From the NCBI GenBank assembly GCA_017654935.2, contig CM065686.1:25943780-26007779 (forward strand): 64,000 bases of DNA, written 5' to 3'. Positions 1 through 28,927 of the stretch are shown in pieces; position 1 is the first letter of the stretch, and each line of letters opens with the position of its first letter. Source of the DNA: Phymorhynchus buccinoides (taxonomy: Eukaryota > Mollusca > Gastropoda > Neogastropoda > Raphitomidae). Below the pieces are notes generated by a model. The model saw only the letters and a list, made by a program, of their open reading frames with translations. It was not told where the DNA came from and searched no databases. The position numbers and the translations under genes are program-made.

Positions 1-123
1 AAAAGAGTGGAAAGACGAGAGGAACTTAAAATGCTTTTTAATGGCAGTGAAGAATATGAGTGTCAGAGAAAGTTAGGTATGGAATTGGGAGTAGAAAGAA
101 AAGTGAGATAACCAGGCTCTTAT

Positions 124-197
124 GATTCCTGCCAGGATTTGAACCTAGATCTCTGTCTGAAATTCAGACAGCGTGTTATCCTTAACACTACAGGAAT
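124..197 (-). tRNA. tRNA-like sequence, probable pseudogene
   Basis: Read on the minus strand this folds as a cloverleaf. It has a perfect 7-bp acceptor stem (ATTCCTG with CAGGAAT), a 4-bp D stem (GTGT/ACAC), an anticodon stem TGTCT/AGACA, a 5-nt variable region and a T arm with the B-box-like loop TTCAAAT. The total is 74 nt, as expected for a tRNA. The anticodon loop is odd: it reads GAATTTC, with no T at position 33, and the arm can extend into a nearly loopless 9-bp hairpin, so the anticodon is ambiguous. A decayed tRNA gene or the head of a SINE fits better than a functional tRNA. Confidence 0.5.
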
Positions 198-1974
198 TGG
201 GTAATGGGAGCCAAAGGTCATCTCACTAATTAACACCACGTCCTAGGTATACTCCCATCCCTTTAAGCTATCATCACAATGGGCTTTTACTTTTAAAATA
301 ATAGAGTAGGGATTGGAGGAAAAGGTGTAAGGGTCAAAAATGGACTTAGAGCAAAAATAATAAAAATAACCAGGCCTAAGTAGAGCAGGCTAGGCCTAAT
401 GTTGCTTTGGTGAACTCACTCTCCCACCCTTTCCTGATATTGTCCATCCCGGTAACGGACAGTTTCAATTTTTTGGGCCCATTTTTGTTTACCAGTCAAG
501 CACAGAATGTTCAGTTAACAGAACCCTGTGCGTGCAAATGTTAGTGCTCACTCACCTAACCAAATGAGAATCGCTGGATCTACAGCATACAGCTGTCTCC
601 TGAAGCCTCATAGAGTCCCAGTCGCACTGATGTCCCACCTCCAGTCAGAGCTCCCCAGTCACCCATACTGTAAAAAAAATATGATGAAATTTATGTTTAA
701 CACTACAGTAGACTTAAACTCTAGTAGAGTTAAACTTTACTTATTAAAAACCAAACAAACTGTTTAATAATTAAAGCCTAAACCATTAACAAATGTACAA
801 TTAAGTACAATAGAACCTCCTTTATAACATTTCCCATTATAAGACTCCTTCCCACATATGACCTACTTAACTTCTGAAATATTGCCCTTCTTTCTAACTA
901 TTAAAATTACCTCCTTTGTAATAAAAAATACAAGACCTCTCCCTTAATTAAGACCCCATTTTGGATTATATTTGAAGGAGGCAGATATTTTCTAGCAAAA
1001 AAGACCCGATCCCTGGGATCGGTTGTGTTCCCTCTTAAAAAACAGAGTGAGTCGTTGATCTTTCCTTGTCTTCTTCTTCACCATAGGCAGCCAACTTCAT
1101 CACGTTGAAGATTCTGCTGCACTTTAGGGGTTAGTATGAAAAAGAAAGCAAATAAGTTCAGCAAGGATACTGTAAAAAGTGAACTGATGAGATATTATGG
1201 GGAGAAGAGAGATCCCAAAACAAACAGTTAGGGATAATTTGAATATTCTTAGACAGACTTTGCTATGCAGATGAATGTTTATGAGATTTTAAAAAAGGGG
1301 TGTGGGGGGGTAGGGTGTGGTAGAGGGAACTAGACGAGTTTAAAGTCATACACAACTGTTTAATGCCCAGGGGAGTAATTAATAGCGGCTATGTTGATTA
1401 CGTCAGACGTTTGACCTCTATTCACAGGTCAGACGTCACCTTTGATTTCATACATTGTATCGGAACTAAGTACTTTGAAATCCCCCGATAATGCTGACAT
1501 GTGTGCATGCGCTATACCTTCTTCCACGCGATGCAAAGGAAAGCAACCGGTGCGCGAGACGTCGATGGATGGACAGAGACTGCTAGGCCTAGCCTATGTG
1601 TTAGAGGCAGTGTGTGAGTGTGTGTGTGTGTGTGTGTGTGTTGAAAGGAATGTATGGCCTATAGTTAGGCCTACTTTTGCTTAGGCCTAGCAGTAGGCTT
1701 ATAACTAAATATAAGATGTAGGCCTAGTTAGTATTGTTTCCACACTCTCTGTCTGAGTTTCAGTTTTATGCGTCAAATTCAGGATGTGGTATAAGCTAAA
1801 ATAATTCAACAACAAATTTGTGTAGGGTGTGTGAGTGATAATAGACTAGTAGTGGAACTGAATTATGTCGAGCCTAACAGAATAAAAAGTTCAAATGACC
1901 TCTCTCTCACACACATAGGGCGCATGCACACACACAAGCTAACCCTCGAGACATGCGAGTCCGCCATGAAGCAA
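198..1974. other. No gene recognised
   Basis: AT-rich DNA with short open frames only and no recognisable protein motif. It contains a short (GT)n tract near 1617-1641. Nothing else could be supported. Confidence 0.5.
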
Positions 1975-2291
1975 TCTCTTCTTCTTCTTCCTATTGGGGA
2001 TGTTTATCCTGCCCCTGTCTCCTACCGATTAGTGGAATGGGCTTTAACGTGTGCGCAAGAGATCTGTGCATGCGTTCGCACACGGGACCTCAGTTGTAAG
2101 TCTCATCCGAAGGACTTTTTCCCCAACTGACGTCAGGTACCCATTTACACCTGGGTGGAGTGAGGAAAATGGGAGTAAAGTGCCTTTCCCAAGGACACAC
2201 CACTGTGGCCCCAGCTGGATTCGAACCCACACTCACAAACTTGATGGATTACGAGCCAGCGACTCTTACCAACTGCGCCACAGCAGCTCCC
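1975..2291 (-). mobile_element. tRNA-derived SINE with (GAA)n tail
   Basis: On the minus strand the element opens with a tRNA-like head. A box GTGGCGCAGTTGGTAAG is followed by B box GGGTTCGAATCC, both Pol III promoter elements. A central body of the type common in mollusc SINEs follows (a 'ccttgggaaaggcac' block, then 'gggtacctgac'). It ends in a (GAA)n-type tail at about 1977-1993. The tail junction 'aataggaagaagaag' matches the 3' end of the LINE piece ending near 15985, which suggests that LINE family mobilises it. SINEs are non-coding and depend on LINE reverse transcriptase. Confidence 0.7.
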
Positions 2292-2423
2292 AGTAATTGT
2301 GGTGAACGCTTTCAACGTAGGCCTACTGATGGCTTGGTTTTTGTCATGCTGTAGCACGAGTCATCTTCAAAAACAACTTTTTAAGTTTCGAAGGTGCTGA
2401 AGCTCCCTGACTAAAAAGCACTA

Positions 2424-2474
2424 CCCCCCCCCCCCCCCCCCCCCTACCGTTTTTGTTTTTGTCCCCCCCCCCCC
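2424..2474. repeat. Poly-C tracts
   Basis: Runs of about 21 C (2424-2444) and 12 C (2463-2474). A similar run of about 21 C lies at 3026-3046. Long homopolymers like these are prone to assembly error. The surrounding DNA from 2758 to 3560 shows no recognisable gene. Confidence 0.9.
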
Positions 2475-2639
2475 ACCCACCCCCGTGTGCGACTGGGTAT
2501 TATCGGAATAGCCAGGGGTGCCAGGTCGTGCACATCCTCTTATTTGTCTAGACTTATTATAATTATTGTTGTTTTTGTTTTTCCTGCGCTGCATAATCCT
2601 TTGAACCCCAGTACATGTCAGGTCGTGTGTGCCGGTGGG

Positions 2640-2757
2640 ATGGATGACACGAATTCACATAGCACGCATCCTGTGCCGTGTGCGCTATTAATGGTCTGAA
2701 TGAAGACCGGTGAGTGCGGGGCATGATAAACATCCCCAACTTGAAGAAGAAGAAGGA
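2640..2757 (+). mobile_element. SINE 3' end fragment
   Basis: The block 'ataaacatcccc' followed by a (GAA)n-type tail at 2727-2757 matches the tail region of the SINE at 1975-2291, in the opposite orientation. No clear tRNA head is visible upstream, so this is a 5'-truncated or diverged copy. Confidence 0.4.
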
Positions 2758-3563
2758 TAATTTACTCACGCAGATAGCACGCGCGGCCGGCAGACGCCAT
2801 TGTGATTCGAGGACAAGCGAATTTTCCCAAATAACAACAACCTTACAATACAGGCCTACAGGACATCTACTAGGAAAATGAAGATGCGGAATTCGTAAGG
2901 CCCTACTCCTGATCTGTTACTGTTTTAAACTGAGTGTTCATGCGAATAAATCTTGTTCCGCATCATCTGCATTTCTATAAGATACTTTAGTCCTAGTCTA
3001 ATATTTTATTTTCGTTTCGTTCATACCCCCCCCCCCCCCCCCCCCCTCTTCACCATGAAAGGTTAAGGTCAAGCCCGGGCGAGTCACGCACGAGGCCTTG
3101 GCTCCTAAGCATCGCCGATCGGATTATGATCTGGTTTCTTACGTCGAAGGAGAGAACACTGGATTTTCCGTATATTTTTGTCAAGACTGAAATGAATGTG
3201 GGCTAAATGTCAGGTACGTAGTCTTCATTATGAAGACGTGATCTCTAGCCTAGACTTTGTGTGTGCAAATAAACGCCGGAAGTGCGGTAAAAGTATTTCA
3301 GCGCAGACACGATGCGCGAACGAACACGAACAACCGTTGCCACAGACGCTCCAAAACGAAACAAACGGGCCGTCAACGCGCCACACTCGGTACAAATAGA
3401 TGTATCTATTTGTTACAGAAAATATGAGTTAACGACGTTAAAATGTACCTATTTGTACACACCTGAAGTCTTGTGTTTCATTTTAAACAGCGTTTTTGCA
3501 TATCTAATGGAGAGTCTTCTTTCTAGTGTCTACTCAGTAGGCCTACACTGGCTACAGCACAAA

Positions 3564-3960
3564 AGTAATCTCTGCAACAAATGATTTTCTTTCTTTTGTT
3601 CCTTACCGATGTATCTGACTGCTTTGATCGCCATGACTTGAAGGCTCACGTCAAAATCAAGTATCCTGCTAACTTTAACCCTCTAACATGTTATGTTTTT
3701 TTGAGAAAATGACAACGTTAAAGTTTCAGTGGAGAGTGAGAGTCTTCTTTAGTTTGAAGAGTGTGACTGAGTCAAGGTTAAAGGTTGCACAACAGTAATC
3801 TCTGCAACAAATGATTATCTTTATTTTGTTCTTTATCAATGTATCTGACTGCTTTGATCGTCATGACTTGCAGACTCACGTCAAAATCAAGTATCCTGCT
3901 AACTTTAACCCTCTAACGCCTTTTATGTTTAGAGAAAATGACAACGTTAAGGTTTGAGTT
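3564..3960. repeat. Two-copy tandem duplication, period 230 bp
   Basis: The block beginning 'agtaatctctgcaacaaatg' at 3564 recurs at 3794 with scattered substitutions. Both copies contain 'gtatctgactgctttgatcg' and 'caagtatcctgctaacttta'. This is a diverged segmental duplication with no coding content. Confidence 0.8.
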
Positions 3961-3987
3961 AAGGTTAAAGGTCGGGGCCACGGACGC

Positions 3988-3988
<1 letters not shown>

Positions 3989-4058
<70 letters not shown>

Positions 4059-4069
4059 ACAGACACACA
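3989..4069. repeat. (CA)n microsatellite
   Basis: About 80 bp of nearly pure CA dinucleotide repeat with a few T and G interruptions at the right end. Confidence 0.95.
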
Positions 4070-4150
4070 ACCGAACATGTACGATACTATAGACTCACTT
4101 TGTTTTAAAAAACGACGTGAGCCAAAAATGTAACAGAGTATACCTTTTTA

Positions 4151-4320
4151 ATGTCCTACCGGGGGAAGATATCTCTGCCCACGGGACTTCCCTGTAAATA
4201 GGGGGAAAATTTACATCACGGACCTAAGTATGAATTTTTTATGTCCTACCAGGGGAAGATACTTCTGCCCCTGGGACTTCCCTATGAATAGGGGAAAATT
4301 TACATCACGGACTTTTAAAA
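4151..4320. repeat. Two-copy tandem duplication, period 90 bp
   Basis: The blocks starting 'atgtcctacc' at 4151 and 4241 are about 90% alike. Each continues through 'gggacttccct' and 'aaatttacatcacggac'. No coding content was recognised. Confidence 0.8.
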
Positions 4321-4704
4321 GCTATAAACTATGTTTTTACAGTTAAAAAAGCTCTTTTATGTATATGTACACCAAGTTAAAACATAGGGCATCATGCTGC
4401 GTTTGTGAGGTTGTAATTTTAATTTTAATTTAACGTGGCGGCATCAACAGATTTGGAGTAGGACCCTGATGTAAGATTTACCAAATACCTAACCATATAT
4501 CAATATTACCCCAGTTACTCTGATTTGAATATTAAAAAAGCACTGATTATACAAAATAAAATAGATGGACTTCAACCAAAACTGGCTTGGTGAAAAAGTG
4601 TCATACCTAGGGATACATTTCCAAGCAACAATGTTTGCATGGAATAGCTACTGTATGGAATAGCTACTGTGATGTTCATGGGCTGGACTACCTTCATTAT
4701 TATG

Positions 4705-4705
<1 letters not shown>

Positions 4706-4746
<41 letters not shown>
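4706..4746. repeat. (AAT)n microsatellite
   Basis: About 13 AAT repeats just upstream of a LINE fragment. Confidence 0.95.
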
Positions 4747-4769
4747 TAGATGGCTTATATTTGTCTTTA

Positions 4770-5757
4770 AGACAAACATGACAGGATTCTCCCTTTTCAT
4801 CAACCAATATTCAGATGATTCTGCCATCGAAGATTTGTCAAACTCTGATTCTGTGTACTTCAGTGAAGTCAAAAGGTTTTGTTCATGGTGCAAAGATAAT
4901 TATGTGGATTTAAATGTTGTTAAAACAAAAGAACTGCTTGTAGATTTTCGTAGAAACCCAGTGCCAGTGCCACATTTGGAAATTGATGGTAAAACGGTTG
5001 AAAGAATTGATGAGTACAAATACCTAGGCACAGTTTTAGACAAGAAACTTACTTTTGATAAACACATTGAGCATATACATAAGAAGAGTCAGTCCAGGAT
5101 CTTTTGTTTACAGAGGCTAAGGAATATTGGTGTCTGTTCAGATATTTCTTCAAACCTACTACCGATGTTGCATTGAATCTGTTCTTACTGTGTCATTTAT
5201 CTGTTGGTATGGAAGCTTGAGTGTAAAAAGTAAGCGTGTGTTGAGTGATATGGTGAATGTGTGCAGTAAAGTTGTGGGTGCAAGGCAGAGTGGTATGCAA
5301 GAGTTGTATGACAGACAAGTAGTCAAGAAAGCCAGGAAAGTTCTTAATGATAACAGTCATGTTCTGGCAAAATACTATGAAGTATTACCATCGGGCCGTC
5401 GATACAGAACTCTAAAACTGAAAATAAGAGCACAGAAAACTTTCTTACCAAGATCAATTCATCTGTTGAACTCTTAATGCACTGCATTGAGTGATTGTTT
5501 TGCTGACCAGCCTGTCCATCTCCTTGGGATTGAATTTGTATTCGTATTCGTCCAGTTTGTTAACTACAATATTGCAGTGTTATTAGTTATTAGTTTATAT
5601 TCTTTAATTGTTGATAAATGTGTTTATTGTTGTGGTTTTTGTTGTTGTTGATAAATGTGTTTATTGTTGCTGTTTTTCTTATGTGCACCTGGCTGCAATT
5701 TCTTAGTTATGAGATAATAAAGATGATTTGATTTGATTTGATTTGATTTGATTTGAA
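4770..5757 (+). mobile_element. L2/CR1-like LINE, 3' fragment of the RT ORF
   Basis: Translation at 4778-5477 gives the C-terminal part of a non-LTR reverse transcriptase. Typical pieces are 'FCSWCKDNYVDLNVVKTKE', 'DFRRNP', 'YKYLGTVLDKKLTFDKHIE', 'SICWYG'-like motifs and the terminal 'SFLPR'-type block. The reading frame is broken by a frameshift near 5140-5170. The catalytic YADD part lies upstream and is missing, so this is a dead 5'-truncated copy. The 3' end is well defined: an AATAAA-like signal followed by a (TTTGA)n tail at 5723-5756, the kind of microsatellite tail used by L2/CR1 elements instead of poly-A. The clade is inferred from motif style. Confidence 0.8.
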
Positions 5758-5794
5758 CCATCTCTCTCTCTCTTTCTCTTTCTGTGGCGATACT

Positions 5795-7490
5795 GGTGTG
5801 GCCTACCGCAATTTCATAAGCTACTATACATTAAATTTGAGAATGTTAATGAAACTTGGGAAAGTATTAAAAGTAAAATCCTAAATTCTATGGATATGCA
5901 TATTCCCAAAATAAATGTCAATATAAGCCTATATGGTTAAATGGGAAAGCTTTTAAAGCAGTAAAGAAAAAATATAATGCCTTTCGAAGATATTTAATGA
6001 GTGAGTCTGGAAATGTTTATTTGAAAAAGGTTGGAAAAGAGAAGAAAAGTAAAAATAAATGCAAAAGGGAATATTTAAAATATATCAAGAAAAGAGACAA
6101 AAGTAAAAAACTTACTAGAAAGGCAAAGAAAGACTATGAGAGAAAATTAGCCAGTGAATGCAAATCTAAACCTAAATACTTTTGGAAGTATGTGCAAGAA
6201 AAACTAAAAACATCAACAGGGATAGGAACATTGAAAAATGAAAAGGGGGAAACAGTCACTGAGAAGATATTTCTAATATTCCTAATGTAGATAGGGAATC
6301 ATTTTAAAAAGAAACTTAAAGAACTGGATACAAAGCTCAAGGACCTGACCAGTTATTCTGAAAGAGATAGCAATGAGATAAGTGAACTTAACTAAACATT
6401 TAATGTCTTTGGAACAGGGAGAACTTGATTGGAAAAACGTTATAGCTATTTTTAAGAAAGGCACTAGAACAGATCCTGGAAATTATAGACCAGTAAGTTT
6501 GACATGTATAACTTGTAAGATACTTGAATCATTATAAGGGATAAAGTTGTTCTTTATTTGAAAGAAAACAAACTATTTCAGTTGCCAGCACTTTTAGGCG
6601 CAGAAGGTTTCAAGTCATGGAAAATTTTACAAAATTGATATTAGGAGAGACTATAGACATAGTTGTTTGATTCCGTGCCACACGAAAGATTATTACTTAA
6701 ATTAATTGACGGTGACTACAATGGATTAGAAGCTTTTTAACAAATAGAAAACAGAAAGTGTAAGTAAATCATACTCAGAACAAGCAATAGTTCAGTGGTA
6801 TTCCCCAAGGCAGTATTTTAGGCCCAGTCCTATTCACCATATTCATAAATGACTTTGAATGGTAATAAAGAAATACTACAGTCAGATTTACACTCTCTAC
6901 AAGCATGGTCATGCAAGGTAATGCGATGAAGCCGAACTTAAAATTAATATATGTGAAAACGAGAAAGATTTGGGAATAACTTTTGATCCAGCTTTGAAAT
7001 TTGATACACATATACAGAAGGTTAAAGCTAACCAAGTAATGGGATTAATCAAAAGATCATTTGACTATTAAAGATATATTTGTTAAATTATACAAGGCTA
7101 TGGTTTTAGAATATGGTAACTGTATATGGCATCCTAACCTAAAAAGGCAATAATAATTGAAAAAGTTCAGAGAAGAGCACATTTCATGTAAAAATATGTC
7201 TTATGAGGATTTAATCGGGAAGAAGACTTAGATTTTCAAACCTATAAAATTGTACATAATCTTGATGATATTGACTTTTTCATAAAATGCACATGGTAAA
7301 TTGTTTCTTAACAGATCTACTAACACCCGCAAAAACTTTTTTACTAACCGTGTTGTTCATATTGGAATGATCTACCAATTAACATAAAAAATGCACCTAG
7401 CATTAATGAATTCAAAAATCTTTTGGACGAAAACCCAAAATTGATAACAAAATTTAAATGTTTTGATGAATTAAAAAAAAATTAAAAAAT
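5795..7490 (+). pseudogene. Degenerate CR1-like LINE
   Basis: Decayed reverse transcriptase sequence. The pre-RT linker is at 5997-6290 ('KPKYFWKYVQEKLKTSTGIG'). Then follow 'AIFKKGTRTDPGNYRPVSL' near 6450, 'GIPQGSILGPVLF' near 6795, 'LEYGNCIWHP' near 7105 and a C-terminal 'YWNDLPINIKNAPSINEFKN' near 7360. Stops and frameshifts interrupt it throughout. The AT-rich end with (AT)n near 7494-7520 marks its approximate 3' limit. It is non-functional and older than the other LINEs in the window. Confidence 0.75.
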
Positions 7491-7520
7491 AAAATATATA
7501 TATAATATATATATATAAAA

Positions 7521-8282
7521 AAGCCATTCTCTTAAAGATTTATCTTTTTATTAGTTTATTGATTTAAGAGACGCAAACCACTAAATAAATTCTGACAAGT
7601 CAAATTCATCGAGAAGGGGCGAAATAAGGGCCGAGAGGCCTATGCATAGCCCTACATCACCTACCTACCTACCTATACGTCACAGCTTACCTCAAGACGT
7701 CAAATGACGTCAGTGTCACTTTGCGTCACTGTAACACTTTGCTATGACATTCATGCTCTTCTATGCATTTTGTTTAAGGGATTTTGAGTCAATAAATTTA
7801 AAAGTGTTTGTCCCCACTTACAGTTGGCACTTCTGGCTCAGTTTCATATCGGAAGTGTTGCAAAGATACTCCTTAATCACGGACCTACATTACGTTCGTG
7901 TCCTTAATAAACAATGAAAATAGGAATGCATTCCGCGAAGCCGTTTTTGAGTTATTCAAGCTTGAATATTGGCCGAATTTGGCCATTTTTAGCCCATATT
8001 TCGGCCAACGTTTGGCCAATCGGTATAATATTCGATATTGAGCATGAGAATAGTGTCCGTCAATTATCCTGTGAATGTAAGCGAAATCGGTTGAAAAGTA
8101 AAAAACAGTGAAAGTAGGTCAACCAAATTTACATATATTTGAATAACTTCCAAACTATTTAATATATCGTCAACAAACTCCTTTCAGACCTAGGCCAACA
8201 TAAGGGCTACAGTATCCAATAGTAAGTTTTGTGACGGAGCGAAGGTGATATTGTTTTTGTTGTGTAAGTGGCTGTGTGTGTA

Positions 8283-8313
<31 letters not shown>

Positions 8314-8684
8314 TAACAGCATAATTACCATGAAGGAATAAAGATAGGAAGATGAAACTTGATGTGCATGTAGGCTAGGTACTATAAATGTGCCTTTTGG
8401 TGTCAAGGCAAGGTCAAGACCTTGACGTATGACCTTGAAAACTGAAAATCTATTTTTAGCCATATCTCAGGCACCAGTCGACATAGGATGTTAAAACTTG
8501 GTATGAAGGTGGTTTGGCTTATGCTCCTTCCGAATATTTTTTCTCAAGCTGACAAGCTCTGTTCATGAGTGGCCCTTCATTTCATAGCGCGTTCACTACG
8601 CATCGAAAGAACTACTCGTTACCACTACGACCCATAGAGAACAATTAATGATGACTGCCAATCTGTCAGTTAGAATTATGACAG
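7521..8684. other. No gene recognised; (GT)n inside
   Basis: AT-rich sequence with a (GT)n tract at about 8272-8313. No open frame with a recognisable motif. Confidence 0.5.
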
Positions 8685-8791
8685 ACTAACCCTAACCCTA
8701 TTCCTAACCCTAACCCGAACCCTTTTCGTAGCCTAACCCTATTCCTTATCTAAGTTAATTAACCCTATATTAACCCTAATCCTAACCCTTA
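8685..8791. repeat. Degenerate interstitial telomere-like repeats (CCCTAA)n
   Basis: A run of imperfect CCCTAA units with interruptions such as 'attc' and 'cgaaccc'. TTAGGG is the usual metazoan, including molluscan, telomere repeat. Flanking sequence carries short inverted 'CACTACG/CGTAGTG'-like motifs (about 8588-8630 and 8810-8880), so the tract may be the core of a decayed inverted-repeat element. Confidence 0.75.
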
Positions 8792-9499
8792 GTTGCTGTA
8801 ATGATTTAGCCCAGTAGTGTTATCGATAAGTAGTGAAAGCCGCACTGATGTATTTTTGTAGTGTTACCGATACGTAGCGATTGCGGGATGTCCCCGCTGT
8901 TGGCACAAGTAAACCCCTACTACTTCATGAAAACGTGGGTCTTCTCAAGGTCAAGGTCGCTATGACCTACCCTGATAAGCAAGACATCCAAGTCCTTCCC
9001 CACTCATTCTCCGGGCCTATCTTTACCCTATGCTGTTTTTGTTTGTTCATGTTATTAAAGCAGAAGTTAGCAAAACAAGACTATTTTCTAGTCCAAGGCT
9101 TGCAAAATGTAGCGATTCCACAGCTCCAAACCTTCTTTCTGTCGAAGTACCAAAATCAAAACCAAAACGCTTGCAAATGTGTGTGGTTATCAAGGAAGGG
9201 TGGTTTACATAAGTGTAAAAGTTTCTTGTCCATTACTGCTTAGTTGCTGTTTTACAATTGTAAGGAGATTATTTCAATGGGCTCATGTCACAAAATGATA
9301 CAACGCGCTTTTTACACTTTTGTGATTCCAGCATGGCTAGATTTGAATGGCTTTTGATGTAGACAAGATCTCCAACTCTGCGTGTAGGACAAGATAGGCC
9401 TTTAGATAGAGACAGAACGCCGGCATGACTGACGTTACAAGATAGACAGTAGTTATGAAAACCTCATAATTTTATGGCAAAATATAATTCAGGCTGATT
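8792..9499. other. No gene recognised
   Basis: A 120-codon open frame lies at 8881-9243, but its translation shows no family motif or domain. I do not call it a gene. Confidence 0.4.
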
Positions 9500-10030
9500 T
9501 CTCTGTGTGTCTTTCTCTCTATCCTTTTCTGTTTGTCTTTCTCTCTGTGTGTCTCTGTCTGTCTGTCTCTCCGCATCTCTTTCTCCGTGTGCCCCTGTTT
9601 CTCTTTCTGTCTCTCTTTCTGTCTCTCTTTTTGGCTTTCTCTTTCTCTGTGTGTTTAATCTCTGTCTCTGTCTTTCTCTCTGTGTCCCTGTCTCTCTCTC
9701 TCTCTCTCTGTCTCCCTACCTCTCAGTCTCTCTCTCTCTGTGTCTCCCTTTCTGTCTGTCTGTCTCTCTGTCTCTCTCATTATCTCTCTATTTGTCTCAC
9801 TTTGGGTTTTTTCTTTGTCTTTCTCTCACTGCGTGACTCTGTCTCTGTCTCTCTCTCTCTGTCTGAGACTCCCGCTGTCTCTCCATCTTTCTCTTTCTTT
9901 GTGTCTCCGTCTCTCTGTCTGTCTGTCTCTCTCTCTGTGTGTCTCTCTCATGTTTCTTTCTTTCTGTCTTTGTCTCTGTCTTCCTGTGTGTATTTCTCTC
10001 TGTGATTTCAATCTGTCTTTCAAAGTCTTC
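9500..10030. repeat. Pyrimidine-rich degenerate (TCTG/TCTC)n tract
   Basis: About 530 bp of TCTG, TCTC and TTTC repeats. It stays open in several frames and produces Ser/Leu/Cys/Val-rich artefact translations. It is low-complexity DNA and not a gene. Confidence 0.9.
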
Positions 10031-11288
10031 TCTTTCAATCTGTGATTCACAGATTGGATTGTAGAGGTGAAGTATTGTGTTTTTGCTCCTTTTGCTATCT
10101 TTGCTGTTTTCTGTTTTCTTGTGTGTCTATGTTGATAAAGGCGTATTCGCCGAAATATCCAGATGAAAGGTCGGTAAGTTAGTCTTCCAAATAAAGGCTT
10201 TGGCCGGGAAATGAAAATTGCTTTCAGATATCCGAAGTTTCTCTTAGCCGACTTTCAGGTAAAAGTACACCCACTGTACTATTGTTAGTAACAAACAACA
10301 ACAGCCCAACCCATTCAGGCTGGGGTTTGTACCATGGGAGTGGCACTGTAACCGACACCAATAAGACACTTCCATGTTTGTGCCGAAGAACCCCCCCCCC
10401 CCTCCTCTACACACACACGCTAAACAAACTAGGTAATGAAGCCAATGGGAAAGTTGTGCTTTCTTTTCTCTGCACAATTATGTTCAAAAGAAGGAAACAG
10501 ACAACCAAATGTTCAACACGCACGTGGGACAACCACAAAACAGCCAAATTACATTAGTACCATCATTTTTTGTTGAGATGCTGCCTACAAACAGCCTGTG
10601 AGCGCTCAACAGCTGTACGTAACATACGGGTCTAAGCCTGGCATGCCAGCAAACAACTCAGCTAAAAATACACACACCGCTGTTCAGAATAGAAACACAT
10701 CTCTTTCAGTGCCAGATCACCGCAACACGTTCTTAGGTGGTGCCAGACAACACGGCAGAGAAAAAACAACAACTCTGGACTAGATGCTGCCAAAAATCTG
10801 TTCATCGATTATGCATAGCCTTTGCTCTGCCACCGGCCGCTGGCCAGCAAGACGCGTGGTCAGCAGTAGACTACTGACCATACCGTGCCAATGATCAGCT
10901 TAGAAAACGAGGATGAAGCGAGTGGGCGAGGGAAATAGTAAAAACAATCAAACAAAGAAACAAAATGTGTTCGCGACTTTTCAAGCAAAGCAATATGATA
11001 AGACCTATACGCTTTACGCACACGCCCTCAAATTCTGGCATTGACAAAACATTAAACGAGAAGCAATTATCAGAAAAGGGATAGGATTATGATCAGCCTA
11101 GGAATGTACTCATAGATCTGTCAGAAGCAGACTTTGAGATTGGAGGTCGTAAACATGAGGAGGAAGGTGTATGTGTCTAAATTACAATTCTGCCACAAAT
11201 GTTTCATACACTTTCTCGTTCCTTTTGTGTTAGTCTTAAGAAGCTTTCCTTCCATAAATCAAGGAAGACAGCACCCACTCCCCCCACC
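10031..11288. other. 5' flank of ASNS cassette A
   Basis: No protein motif. A poly-C tract and a short (AC)n lie at 10390-10420. The promoter and 5' UTR of cassette A should be here, but I could not define a TATA box, initiator or non-coding exon. A dispersed repeat occupies 11055-11165, close to the start codon. Confidence 0.4.
11055..11165 (+). repeat. Dispersed repeat, copy 1 of 3
   Basis: Shares 'gatcagccta' and 'agaagcagactttgagattg', followed by 'gtcgtaaa', with 28928-29262 and 62088-62205. It sits just upstream of cassette A. No coding capacity; probably a fragment of an interspersed element. Confidence 0.7.
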
Positions 11289-28378
<17,090 letters not shown>

Positions 28379-28390
28379 GTGAGAGATGGG

Positions 28391-28398
28391 AGGGAGGG

Positions 28399-28429
<31 letters not shown>

Positions 28430-28455
28430 AAAAAAGAGGGGGGGGGGGGATGAAA
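28391..28455. repeat. (GA)n and poly-G tract just after the exon 7 donor
   Basis: Purine-only sequence starting about 10 nt after the donor, including about 11 G near 28438-28449. Confidence 0.9.
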
Positions 28456-28523
28456 GAAAGTAAGAGAGAATGGGAGAGAGAGAGAAGGGGGCGGGGGTTC
28501 TGTCCACACAACTCCCCTTCTTT

Positions 28524-28576
28524 CTGGCATGCTCTCTCTCTCTCTCTCGTAATAAAGTTTTCAAGTGTCAAGTGTC

Positions 28577-28658
<82 letters not shown>

Positions 28659-28683
28659 ATAAAGTTTTCAAGTGTCAAGTGTC

Positions 28684-28765
<82 letters not shown>

Positions 28766-28794
28766 ATAAAGTTTTCAAGTGTCAAGTGTCAAGT

Positions 28795-28868
<74 letters not shown>
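28524..28868. repeat. Composite (CT)n array with three copies of a LINE-like tail
   Basis: Long (CT)n tracts alternate with the block 'gtaataaagttttcaagtg' followed by 'tcaagtgtcaagt', at about 28549, 28656 and 28764, giving a period of about 108 bp. The block looks like a LINE 3' end (AATAAA plus short repeat) that was amplified together with its flanking microsatellite. Confidence 0.9.
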
Positions 28869-28870
<2 letters not shown>

Positions 28871-28927
28871 CATGCATCATCCAAATTCAGTTTGTTTTGA
28901 GCAAATTTAATTAACTCATTACCCCCT

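Noticed and set aside
528..767. 79-codon open frame
   Set aside because: No motif, no splice context; consistent with chance.
3876..4070. Cys-Val repeat frames on CA/GT tracts (also near 26802, 31099 and 52593)
   Set aside because: These are translations of dinucleotide repeats.
8881..9243. 120-codon open frame
   Set aside because: No recognisable domain, and it lies in repeat-rich DNA next to a telomere-like tract.
9505..10045. 166-codon Ser/Leu/Val-rich frame
   Set aside because: It covers a degenerate TCTG/TCTC tract and is open in three frames.
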